A stretch of DNA of 64,000 bases from Glutinoglossum americanum (taxonomy: Eukaryota; Ascomycota; Geoglossomycetes; Geoglossales; Geoglossaceae): assembly GCA_020080175.1 (NCBI GenBank), contig JAGHQL010000031.1, positions 108,185 to 172,184 on the forward strand. Direction: 5' to 3'. Shown piece after piece: positions 43,527-54,362 of this stretch (its first letter is position 1; every line of letters starts with the position of its first letter). A model generated the notes under the pieces. The model worked only from the letters and a program-made list of their open reading frames with translations, did not search any database and was not told where the DNA came from. Both the position numbers and the translations under genes were made by a program.

Positions 43527-46500
43527 CTACTGACCTGTAGCTGCTTGAGCCTGCGGCAGTCGGGGTGACTGGTTCTGCCCTTGCCCCTGAGCACTTCCCG
43601 TCCTCTGCGTCTGCGGTGTGACGCTCCTCGACGGCGGCCTATTCGTTCCATTCACCACACCAGGGCCAGCAATACCTCCTATTTGAGTGGTTTGTTGAGC
43701 CCTTATCATCTGGGCATACATCTGCTGCTGTTGTGACTGTGGAATACCCGTCCCATTCATCATGTTTGCGGCCTGTTGTTGTGCGTGTGAGTTGTTACCG
43801 CCAGCTGCGGCATTCATCGCCTGGGCCATCCGGTATTCGCGAGCAAATCGCTCATCTGTAAACCTTTGCATCTGCTCAGCGCTCATCTGGGGATATTTTA
43901 CTTTTAACTGTTGACTGAAATGAGAAATGTTGCTCATAGCAGGTGTCATCCCATTTGGCAGGCTTTGGGACTGGGTGGTCTGAGCGAGGAGAGATTGTCC
44001 CATCCGTGGAGAAGCCGATGATCCCGCCGCTACGTTCATGCCATTAGTGGCAGGGCCGGGGATACCATTCCCGTTTGATGTCGCAGCTTGGAAAGCGGCC
44101 ATCATATTAGGGCTGCTATGCATCACAGCTTGAGCAGCTGACCCATTCATATTACCCATATTGGACGGTGATGACGAGCGGCCTTGTTGTTGTGACTGGA
44201 GGAGGTGCTGTTGTTGATGTTGTTGTTGCTGAAGATATTGTTGTTGTTTTTGAATTCGACTGTTCTCCATCAAGAGTCTCACGTGTTCAGGTGGCATCTG
44301 GGGGTTCATCCTCGTTTGCGGTACCATGCTGCCCTGCATAGGGGCCTGAGGCACACCCTTCGCGCTCATCGGCACTCCTCCATTAATAACCTGAGGGAGA
44401 GAGCCATTTTGGGAGGCAGGTATACCACCAATACCATTCGGTAAGTTGTGTAGCGGTCCAGGTTGCCTTGCTTGGTTGGAAATACCGGTTTGACTCTGGC
44501 CATTAGGAAAAGACGAAGCGACGAGGGGACTTGCTGCATTACCAGTAGCTGGTGTAGTATTTCGTTGCTGGGCAGGCACCCCGCTACCGGCAGTATGCTG
44601 TTGAGCAGCTTGATGCTGTGCATTGAGCCGTTGCTGCTGAGCAAGCTGGGATAAGTTAATAAACTCGAATAATTCATTGAACGCAGGCGGTCTTACCCTC
44701 TGTTGCGCAAGGACCTGTTGCCGGTATTGCTCATGCCTCTCCTGTAGCTTAACCTCGCGCTCATGCTTTATGCGACTGAAGTCCTGAGGTGTGTTAACAG
44801 CTCCCCGAGGCTGCTGCACTTCGTTGGCTTTTCTCATAGCGGCTAATCCAGCGGCTGACATAACAATAAATGTTGTTAGTCGAAATAGGAGTCCAAGAGT
44901 ACGACGGGTGTAATTGCAAAATAAAAGCTCATCTCATACCATGCTGCAGCTTCTGAACAGTCGTTTCCCTCTTCTTTGCAACCTTCCTAATCGCGTCAAT
45001 CAGGCTCAAATGCCGGGTGTTCTTCCTTCGTTCCACTCGTACACTTCGGGTGTCTCTCCTCCTGAGAGGTGCCAAGGATGTATTGTTAGGTCCACCTTGG
45101 TGATGCCCGGGCAAAAATTGTGACGGATGCTTGGCTGCATCGAGTCTGGAATGCAGTGCACGGAAATATTGTGTCTTCTGCATATCGAGAGGTAGTCCCT
45201 CTATCGAAATCCATCTCTCAAAGCACTCCCACGGCGTTCGGCGTTCGGCACTAGATGAAAAGGCTGACCGTGACGAGACGATGCTAGATATTAATGACCA
45301 ATTATAGCAGTATTCCTTTACCAATGATTTAAGTTCCTCTTCTTCAGCAAAGGTCCACTGGGCAACGCCCCTACACTCAAAGAAACCCTGTGGCGGCATT
45401 GGGTGCTCAGAAGGCGGTCTAAAGAGGTGCCCTGCATGGATACGGTCCCTTATTGGTTTGTTCTCAGGATTAAACAGCGCAACATCGTTCCTCTCCGGTG
45501 GTCGTTCGAACTTTATTCGCTTGGGGGTACGGTAGAATCCATATGATGGGTCAATATCGATAGTCTTGTGTTCTGGTGTCTGGTCGTCGTCTTCTTCGAA
45601 CTCATATCTACTCCTCTTACGCGGAGGGCTGTTGTCCTTGACCACCATCTTGCCAAGAACGTATTTGCTGACTGGCACAATTGGAGTCTTCCATTCTGCA
45701 TCCGGAGATAGACTGGAAGCATGTTGACCAAGAGGCTCATAGAGAGGGAGTTCATGGAGTAGCTTTTCACTAGATGGTGTCTTTCTAATCCCAATCACGA
45801 TATCATCTGGCGGTAACGAGAAAATTTCAGCTGGAGCAACTGCATCATATATGTCGACCTCATCAAAGTTATCGCCGATAGATTCATCTTCGGCAGATGG
45901 AACGAGTTCAGGTGTCGGATGTGAAGCCTCAGCACCATCGAGGTCGGCTGGCGAAATAAACCCGTCCCTCATTTCCACGTCCCGAGGGCTATCCTCCGTC
46001 TTTGGTGCAGCAAGCAATTGATCCATTTGTCTGGCTCTGATTCGAAGTTTGGCTCGCTCGTCCGGAGGCGCAATCACCCATTCCATGCAAGCATCGGCCA
46101 TCTTCTTAGCAGCTACGATCTTCCACTTCCTCTCCTCTCTGAAGTCGGTCCGCATCCATTTCATTTCATCTAATAGTCCATCCCAGTGCGACAGCGGTCT
46201 ATCAGGCTCGACCGATCGCTCCATCTGCCGGAACGACCAAAAGTTTTTAAGCTGCAGCGAGTATATCCTTCGAAGAAGCCGCGCATCCTGCATTTCGTGG
46301 AAATTCACATACTGGTTGGCAGTAGTTATCGTTTTGTGCGCGGTTGCCAGAAGGCTATCGAGGGGCTGTGATGCCGTCTGTGCGACTTGGTAAACTTTTA
46401 GATAATTGATATCTTCGGCTGCTTGATGCGCTAACTGTTCCGAGGCAGAATATGGGTCTCGCCGGGCCAATGACATATCTTCCGCAATTTTAGGAGGCTG

Positions 46501-49000
46501 GTGCTTTGTAAATGTCACAGTGGAGAGCCTACTCCTCTCCTTGTCTTTGCGCTCGGCCATTCGAGGCCGAGTAGAAGAGGGTTGAGGGGTGTTGCTTCCC
46601 GATGCCGAAGTTGATGTTTCAGTTGCTGAGGTTGGTCTAGTGGACTCCGTGGACACTTTTTCCACCACCACTCGTTCAAGTTGTGGAGAAGTGTTTGGCT
46701 TTGGTGTCTCTCCTAAGATTTCTGATATGGACTTGTGTTTAATGGCACCAGAAGAAACCCTAGTCGTCATCCGTTCAGGAGAAGGTATTGATAGAGCAAG
46801 AGGACTTGCCCGTATGGGAGTGGCTGTTCTGCCCCGCTGGTCCATTGTCGCAGTATTATCTATCTGAACGTCTTCGGGAGTCTGTCTTGAGGGCGTTGGG
46901 ATCTTTTTAGGGCTAGGAGTGACTTTGTTGATTTCATCCAAGTTGGGGCGTTCGGGTGTCTTTGCGGCGAGTTCCTCCCTTGCAAGAACGCCAAGATCTG
47001 CTGCCACCCCTTGTGTTTTATCCCGTTGAACAGGTAACGACTGACTTGGCATTTCGGGGTGCGGTTCTTTCTCGTCGACATCCATCGCCCCAGCCTCATG
47101 ATCTCCGGTGGCTGCTGTATCAATGTTATCTGGCAAGACTACTTGCTCCTGCTCCTGTGGCTTGGGCTTTATATCTTCCCGCTCCGCAGTATCCACCTTC
47201 TCTGGAACAGAACTACTTCTTTCTCCTTGTTCAGGAACAGTACCGTCCTCCGGAGTGGGTACGCCAACCACTTCGTCTTCTTCCTCATCTATGACATCCT
47301 GTACATATTCAGTGACCACTTTAGACAAGTGAGACTTATCGCCACATCTTGCAGCTTCGTCCTCGACTGGGGAAAGTGTAGAGGGAATGGATGGCTCTGG
47401 CTCAGACAATGCCTTTGCTGCCTGTTGCTCTTCCAAGCGCAGCTGGGCGTTCGCATCTGTAGGGCTCACTTCATGTGATCTGGATAAATCCGCTTCCGAC
47501 GAGAGAAGACTGTCACGTTGCGCTATTTCCACCTGCTCCTCGGTGCTGTATGCCAACGCAGCGGAGGATTTTCCTTCGTACTCCCTTGAATGCGCTTTAG
47601 AACTCAAGGCCTCAGTGTTGCTTGGCATAAACTCATTCTCTGGGCTGGTATCGGCGGACGTAACATTCAAGCCAGGAGTATTGGATGCCTTGGATTCTCC
47701 AATGGTCGAACTTGGCGACGCTGGGAGATCCCCAGTTATTGAAGGCGCCAGTTGGGTCACACTTGGCAGTCCATTAGTCCTAGCAGAGCTAGACGTAGGG
47801 GTTGGCAGTGTATCCGCGGATGAAATAGCTGCTGGTGTGGGACCATCATTGCCTCCCGACGAGCCATTTGGCGCAATAGATAATGGAGATTCCACAACGA
47901 GACTTAGAGGTCGCTTTCTGCTTTCACCTGCTTTGCGACCACGTCCTACTGAAACCGGCGTCCGACGACCGATCCGACGGTTAGCACGCGGCGCTCGGGA
48001 TTCCGCTAACGGCGGTCCGGCAGCCTTTTCTTCTTGTTCACTCTGCTCAGACACAGAGACAGTTTCAGACATATCTTCGGCAGGTGCGGAGGTAACCTCC
48101 ACCGTATCCGGCCCTACGCGTCGAGGTGGGGTTGGTGACCCCTTAACCAAGCCACTATCGGAAGTCTCTAGCAGCGCGACACCATTCAGGAGTTGAGGTG
48201 AGCCGCTCTGAGCAGTCGGAACAGCTTCATCGGCCACGATATCCGATGGATTAGCAACGACATCGAAGAGGTCGGTTTGAGAGCCTTTGGATCTTTCTTG
48301 GGCGTTGCTCTGCTTCGATGAATCTGCAGCTCCATTCGCGACGGGACTTCGGGACGAGCGTCGAGTCCGCTTTGGTGTACTCGCCCTTCCAGTGAGTGCC
48401 GGCGCATAGCCTGGAGAACTCAGAAGGCCAGTCTGGTTTAGTGCCGCTACTTCATTCTGTTTCGAACGCGATTCCGATTTGGGAGTCGTTGGTGTCTGTA
48501 GCTCTCCACCTACCTGCAAAGCAGTAGGCGCAGCATTATAGCGCAAGGCATGCTGGTTGTTCTTTGGAAGCGTGGCCTCATCAAAGAGCCGACCTCTGTT
48601 AGAGACAAGGTTAATGATAGAACTTTATAAATCTCGACGACCATAAAGCGAAAAAACTTTGAGGGCCGGAGCATTTACTTGAGAAGATCATTCGTATTTA
48701 AAAAAGTAATTTCGAGCTGATCGAGTGGCTCGGCAGTGATGTCGAATTGAGCGTTAATGATCTCGCCATATTCGACATATCGTGCGACCGCGTAAACCTC
48801 ACGCAACTTTCGCTTTCGGGACTGGATAACGCCTCTAATCGCAACAACAACACGGCAACAACGCCGGTAAATTTTATTAGCGATTTATTCTTTTCGCTTC
48901 ATCGCGCTCTTCAAGTGCATACGAATTTGAAGGGAAATACTTACGCGATCTCTTCATGTTTGGATCGCAAGATCCCCTCCGAGGAGACGTCTAGCGTCAT
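43527..49000 (-). CDS. eaf1: NuA4 acetyltransferase scaffold Eaf1/Vid21 (HSA and SANT domains)
   Basis: Five exons (49000-48945, 48834-48679, 48595-44940, 44854-44697, 44645-43527) encode 1714 residues. The N-terminus MTLDVSSEGILRSKHEEIA joins to SRKRKLREVYAVARYVEYG and TAEPLDQLEITFL, as in fungal Vid21. A long disordered acidic, Pro/Ser-rich region precedes an HSA domain at about 806-926 (AHKTITTANQYVNFHEMQD, MKWMRTDFREERKWK). A SANT/Myb-like domain follows at about 1148-1205 (QWTFAEEEELKSLVKEY). The last 370 residues are very Gln-rich. Eaf1 nucleates the NuA4 histone H4/H2A acetyltransferase: the HSA domain binds actin/Arp4 and the SANT domain contacts the Tra1 side. The 51-nt intron at 44696-44646 is stop-free and a multiple of three. 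The stop at 43529-43527 overlaps a donor-like GTAACG, so a further short exon cannot be excluded. Confidence 0.9.
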
Positions 49001-49394
49001 ATAGAAGTAGTTTTACCGAACAACATCCGTTATTCGTGCTAAAAGTGAGGGCGATGGGGTAAATGAGGCCCAGAAACACGATCTGATCGGTCTGTTTTGA
49101 TGAAATCGAAAGTATGGATGATATTTTCGACAAGGAAAAAGACGCGTGGACGAGGTGAGGTTGTCGGTTTGACCGCGGATGGATTAGTGTTGCGCAAACG
49201 ACAGGCAGCAACCGACCTAAAGGACAATGATAGGGGCGCCGCGTCTTACCCTTTCCGGTAGCCAATGGCAACACCGCACTTGAATGTCGCTTGCCCCACA
49301 GAATTACAATTTCAACAATTTTTTCAATTTTCTTACGAAGTCAATCTCAACGACCCTGCTCCGCTACAATAGTATACGCAACAAACGTGGCTAG
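49001..49394. promoter_or_regulatory. Divergent promoter region, eaf1 and mak11-like gene
   Basis: The 394 bases between two opposed start codons contain no gene. The 49290-49380 part is AT-rich with CTCAACGACC-type leader sequence. No specific binding site is assigned. Confidence 0.4.
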
Positions 49395-51089
49395 ATGGGC
49401 AAAAGAAAGCGCGATGCAGTTGATGACCACCGGCCTTCACCTATTAATGGCAGCGCAAAAGAGCAAAAGACCTCGGCGCAGAGGATAGATGCCAGTGCAA
49501 ATAACCACATTACGATACAAATTGTAGTGGGCTCGTATGAGCGTGTGCTGCATGGCATCACGGCCGAGGTTCCTCAATTTGCCGTTGCTCTAACAGATAA
49601 GGATAGCGATGAATGCATCACATTTTCGGATACCTTCCTCTTCCACGCTCATACCTCCGCAATTCGATGTTTAGCCCTCTCGCCGCCTACGTCATCCAAA
49701 GACACTTCCGCACAGAACCAAAGAGTCTTGCTGGCTACCGGGAGCTCCGATGAACGCATAAACCTTTATCACCTCTCCGCGAGCCCTCCTCCACGGAACA
49801 ATAAAGCACCACCAATTCCGTCACTGACCAGCAACGCGGTTACGGAGGACCCAAAGAATCGAGAGCTCGGCTCTCTAATCCACCACTCCGGCCCTGTCAC
49901 TGCTCTACACTTTCCGACGCGTTCGAAATTGCTATCTTCCGCTGAAGATAGTACCATTGCCATTGTCAGGAGTCGAGACTGGACAGTGCTCTCCACGATC
50001 AAAGCTCCCATACCAAAGGCCCAAGGCAGACCAAGCGGCGATACCGCACCTCCGGGGTGTGTGCCCGCCGGTGTGAATGACTTTGCCGTACATCCGAGCA
50101 TGAAGTTGATGCTTAGCGTAGGCAAAGGAGAAAAGTGTATGAGGCTGTGGAATCTCGTAATTGGAAAAAAGGCGGGAGTCCTGAATTTCGGAAGAGAAAT
50201 TCTGCAAGGCGTTGGGGAGGGTAAATGGGGAAGCGGAGAGGGCAGGAAAGTTGTGTGGAATCAAAGTGGGGATGAATTTGTGGTTGGGTTTGAAAGAGGA
50301 GCCGTTGTCTTTGGGCTAGTGAGTGAATATATGATATACAATGCCTCCCAGCCATCGCTTTCCGATAACAGCTAATGTTGGGGACGTCTATCTCTATAGG
50401 ACTCCAAACCTAGAGGACGTATCTTGCCATCTCCACCCACGAAAATACACCAACTCCGCTACCTCAGTACCTCCAAAGCACCTGAAAACCCTCGATCTAA
50501 CAAGGTCGAATTGTCGAACGTACTGGCCGTGTCGACAGAAGACGGTCGAGTCATATTTTATACCACCACCCCGTGTGAGGCTTCTGGATTAGGCATAGAT
50601 AGTTCAGAAGCAGGAATCCCCAACTGCCGCCTTCTTGGTCAGCTTGGAGGTCGAAGTACCGGACTGGGCGGACGCATAAAGGATTTTGATATTCTGGAAG
50701 TATCATACGGAGATCTTCGATCAGGGAACCCGGAGTTCATCACGGTTACAGGAAGCAGCGATGGCGCCGTTAGGCTATGGCGTATTAAAGTCCATGACAT
50801 ACTGTATTCACTTAAGGCGAACGGATCACCCGCCAGCGAAAACCAAAGCTCATCAATGAGGGTTGGCTCCGAGAATACGGATGCGACAAAACCCAGCAGC
50901 CCCTCGCCACGTCAAATTGGTACACTAGCTGGGGTGTATGAGACAGGAAATAGGATTACATGCTTGAGGGCATTCGTGATGGTGGGCCATGCTGATTCAG
51001 GCGGTAATGGGGGTAATGGCGGGGAGCATCCGGAAGAGGAGATGAACTATGAAAGCAACAACAGCTCCGACGGTAGCGACGACAGTTGA
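49395..51089 (+). CDS. mak11: WD40 ribosome-biogenesis protein, Mak11/PAK1IP1-like
   Basis: Two exons (49395-50318 and 50400-51089) encode 537 residues. A basic start (MGKRKRDAVDD) precedes WD40 repeats: GSYERVLHGI, FLFHAHTSAIRCLALSP with LLATGSSDERINLYHL, LIHHSGPVTALHFP with LLSSAEDSTIAIVRSRDW, NDFAVHPSMKLMLSVGKGEKCMRLWNL, and WNQSGDEFVVGFERGAVVFGL. Exon 2 continues with DSKPRGRILPSPPTKIHQLRY, matching Mak11-family proteins, and adds NVLAVSTEDGRVIFY and VTGSSDGAVRLWRI. The C-terminal 80 residues are acidic and Ser/Asn-rich. The family works in 60S subunit assembly in the nucleolus, and the human member also binds the kinase PAK1. Divergent from eaf1. Confidence 0.87.
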
Positions 51090-51483
51090 AGAATCTCGCT
51101 AGGGTTAATCAACCCCAAGAGAAGCCACGGTACTCCAATTTGAATCGCAAATCAAGAGATCCATCCAAAAATTCAAATAATGCTGCTGGGCCTGCTGCGT
51201 TTTAATATGCCAAGTTATCCCAGCCTAACCGCCGCGGCCCGAAATCTCGTCACGTGAATATCACGTGAAATACTAAAAATGTATATTCACTAGACTCCCA
51301 AACGGAAGTTAGGCTTGTAGTATTCATTTTGATAGTATTGTGTCATAATATTGCTCTGAAAGAAAAGTTTTTCGAACATAAATTGCCGGTGGGGTTTCCC
51401 TTCCATGCGGGGTACCAAGCATCAGACTTTATTCTTTGATTCTGATTCGTTGCGGCCAATCTTACGATGATTAAATCCCCTTA
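51090..51483. other. Intergenic region between mak11-like gene and mri1
   Basis: About 390 bases on one strand, AT-rich, with a near-palindromic TCACGTGAATATCACGTGA block at about 51249-51267 (two TCACGTGA cores 3 bp apart). That block is a plausible site for a basic helix-loop-helix factor in front of mri1, a methionine-salvage gene. In yeast, sulphur-metabolism genes are controlled through CACGTG sites. The link is inference. Confidence 0.5.
51249..51267. promoter_or_regulatory. Paired CACGTG (E-box) motifs upstream of mri1
   Basis: Two TCACGTGA octamers sit 11 bp apart, start to start, about 215-235 bases before the mri1 ATG. CACGTG is the core bound by Cbf1-type factors, which regulate sulphur and methionine genes in yeast. 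Mri1 belongs to methionine salvage, so the site fits its neighbour, but binding here is inferred from sequence alone. Confidence 0.45.
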
Positions 51484-52675
51484 ATGGCTCTCCAGGCGAT
51501 TAAATACTCACGTGGTGAGCTTCGAATACTCGATCAGACCAAATTACCGCATCAGGAGCAATATGATTCCTTGCGATCCAGCAATGATGCGTGGCATGCT
51601 ATCAAAAACATGCGGGTGCGCGGTGCTCCTGCCATCGCCATTGTCGCCGCATTAGCCCTCGCTGTTGAATTAGAAATCATTCAAGCCGATGGCAAGTTAT
51701 CAGAGATCGCGGAGGAGATTAAACTGTTTGTGTATGAGAAGCTGGACTATTTGGTTACCAGCAGACCAACAGCGGTGAATCTCGCGGATGCGGCAGGGAA
51801 GCTGAAGAAACTTGTAGATGGTGCAGCGGCAGGAAAAGAGGCCACGGGGGAGAAGGTGAAGGACGCGTATATACTAGCAGCGGAAGAAATGCTGGTAGAC
51901 GATGTGCGGGATAACGAGAACATCGGACGACATGGAGCGGAATGGATTATCAGGAACTGCGATGGTGGAGGGATGAAAACCCGCATACTCACACATTGTA
52001 ACACGGGGTACGCACATCGGATTGCTCCTCCTGCAGAGCACACGAGTCTAACGGATAGCCGCCCGTCGCAGGTCGTTAGCAACGGCGGGATATGGCACCG
52101 CGCTCGGAGTCATTCGCTCTCTCCACGCCAACGGGTCCCTCGAGCTGGCTTTTTGCACCGAAACCCGGCCTTACAACCAAGGCTCTCGGCTCACCGCTTA
52201 TGAACTTGTACACGACGATATTCCAGCGGTGTTGATAACCGACTCTATGGCCGCAGCCCTGCTTCAGCAAGAGAATATCGCAGCCGTCGTTGTAGGTGCC
52301 GACCGCGTCGCTGCCAATGGCGATACCGCCAACAAGATTGGCACATATGCCCTCTCGATTCTAGCGAGACACCACGGCGCCAAGTTCCTAGTAGCTGCCC
52401 CTCGGACGACAATTGACCTCGGTACAGCATCCGGGAAAGATATCATCATTGAGATGCGGCCTGGCGAAGAAGTAGGGCGAGTTAGAGGCCCTAGGGATTG
52501 CGGGGGAGGCGAAGTCGACCCGGATTGTTGGGAGACCGTTAGCATAGCACCAAAGGGCATTAAGATTTGGAACCCATCGTTTGACGTGACGCCTGCTGAG
52601 TTGATTGACGGGATTGTGACAGAGGTTGGAGTTGTGGAGAAGGGGTCTGATGGGAGTTTTCACTTGAATATATGA
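51484..52675 (+). CDS. mri1: Methylthioribose-1-phosphate isomerase
   Basis: Two exons (51484-52007 and 52072-52675) encode 375 residues. The enzyme isomerises methylthioribose-1-phosphate to methylthioribulose-1-phosphate in the methionine salvage pathway in the cytosol. It belongs to the eIF2B-alpha/beta/delta superfamily. Family motifs include [45 protein letters not shown] (active-site Cys) spanning the splice junction, [16 protein letters not shown] and [20 protein letters not shown] (catalytic Asp). The end [15 protein letters not shown] is typical. The exon join is confirmed because it recreates GSLATAGYG. Length and spacing match fungal Mri1, rather than a regulatory eIF2B subunit. 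Confidence 0.95.
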
Positions 52676-53706
52676 GAACGTTTTTTGGACAGATCGAGTA
52701 ACGTATCCAGGCATTCAAACGCAATTTTTTGTCTGAATACAAAAATAGCAACACGTCGGACATTCGACATTGCTAACCCTATCCACTCCATTCCAGCCAA
52801 GCCTGACGCGGGACCACCAGTTGTCACTAAACAACTGAAACAAAGTGCGTAGTAGTCACCCAGTGATGATCGCCGAAAAAGACCACATCAGATAAGAACA
52901 GGGGAGCCTAGCGGATGGCGATTTCCGTGTCCTGAGAAATCTGTTACTTACAGAGCGCCCCAGCCAGACGCCATCGTTGACTTCTGGGTGATTCCTAGAC
53001 AGCTGGGACCTTTGTTAATGCACGGTGCAAGAGTTTCGCCGAGCAGGGGGCTCACGCATTGGACTTGCTTTTTCTTTTTCATTTTTATCGCGCAAGGCAA
53101 CGAATCGTTGAGACTGCAGTCAGCCTCTGAACGATCAGCGAATCACAAAGCCGACCCGAACCTCTGGCTCAGGCGAGGCGAGGGCCCTTCCCGAGCCCGT
53201 GTACCGCCAATAGGGAGTCAACCAAGATAACTACGATACTACGATGATCGCTCTGCGTAGTAATGAGGACTACCCGCAGATCTCAAGAAAGAAAACTAAG
53301 GTCGATGGGCCGCTTGACTGATTGATTCTGACAACCGATACAGATGTGCAGCAAGCTCACACACCGGGGTGATGCAAGTGATGCAGGCGATGCAAGAATT
53401 GTAAAGTAATCCTCAAGGGCGCCCACATGAGAATAGCGTCCCAATTATGTTTTCCTGTTGCTCTAGCTCGCTGCACCAAAACGCCACCTGGGCCAAAGGG
53501 GACACGCTACTTGACAAGACAGGGGAAATACGTGGGGTTAGCCATCCAGAGACTGGCTGTGATGTCGCAAGGCCCTCTCTGGTCGAGAATACAGGGCGAT
53601 TCGAGGATGGTGTGCCACCGCTCACCAACTATAAAGCTCCGGCACTTCTCCCCTCGGCAGGATTCAGGGACGAGGAGCAAGCAAAAACGCCAATCCTAAA
53701 TGATAA
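52676..53706. other. Gene-poor transition region
   Basis: From the mri1 stop onward no conserved gene is seen. A minus-strand ATG at 52974 followed by eight codons and a perfect GTAAGT donor could be the start of a tiny split gene, but no second exon can be identified. The last 120 bases include a TATAAAG (about 53628) upstream of zinc-finger copy A. Confidence 0.4.
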
Positions 53707-53881
53707 ATGAGAATGAATCGAGAAACCTCTCGCCGCAGGGTCGACGGACGGATCCGATGGCTACCCACCGCAAGTGGTTGGTTTCAGTATGCCCGTCCGA
53801 CCAAGGTGCACAACACGACGGAGCCAAAAACGGTAGATGGACAGAGGTATGTTCCTACGTTCCTCCATCACCTCCGACATT

Positions 53882-53919
<38 letters not shown>

Positions 53920-54362
53920 TTCCCTTCTTCCCTCCTTTCTTCCCTTCTATTCTCTTCCACCCTCTTCGTCCTCCCCTTCTCCCGATGCTCCAAACAGGCA
54001 AGCAAAGACTAACCCTATCCAGGACTGATCTGAAAACAAATAGGTGATTACAAGCAACCTTCCTACAACTCCAGGTCCAAGTCCGTTTAGTTGTTGGCCA
54101 TCGAGCTTATGTCAATTTTTAATTTTTTTTGTCCAGCTCCTCGACCGGCGATAAATTCGTCTGTCTCTGGCCCAACTGCAGTACGAGTAGAACCTTCTCG
54201 CGGCATAGAGACCTCGACCGTCACCAGCAAGTCTACCATGTGGCTCCCACGCGCTACGGGTGTCCAGTCACCGGCTGCTCTCGCACCACCGCAGCTCAGG
54301 GCTTTCAGAGGAAGGATACCCTCGCCGCGCACCTACGGACGAGACACCCCGGATTTACCTGA
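53707..54362 (+). CDS. Small two-finger C2H2 zinc-finger protein, copy A
   Basis: Two exons (53707-53846 and 54137-54362) encode 121 residues. Exon 1 gives a basic N-terminus (MRMNRETSRRRVDGRIRWLPTASGW). Exon 2 carries two fingers close to the C-terminus: FVCLWPNC with DLDRHQQVYH (C-x4-C-x14-H-x4-H) and GCPVTGC with AAHLRTRH (C-x4-C-x17-H-x4-H), then GFT and stop. Zinc ligands are all present, so binding of nucleic acid is plausible. The 290-nt intron is far longer than the window's norm and contains a (TTTC)n microsatellite and a T-run before the CAG acceptor. The join is supported because copies B and C have the same intron position and phase. Exon 1 shares an RWLPxAxGW motif with copy B. 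No known family name is offered. Confidence 0.7.
53881..53918. repeat. (TTTC)n microsatellite
   Basis: About nine uninterrupted TTTC units followed by a diverged TTCC/CCTT-rich tail to about 53955. It lies within the proposed intron of zinc-finger copy A. Confidence 0.95.

Noticed and set aside
47387-48196. 269-codon plus-strand frame opposite eaf1
   Set aside because: It is a shadow of the eaf1 Ser/Pro-rich coding exon; the minus strand is supported by HSA and SANT domains and splice joins.
52940-52974. Minus-strand ATG with eight codons (MASGWGAL) and a perfect GTAAGT donor
   Set aside because: It looks like the first exon of a tiny split gene, but no downstream exon continued into a recognisable protein, so no gene was called.
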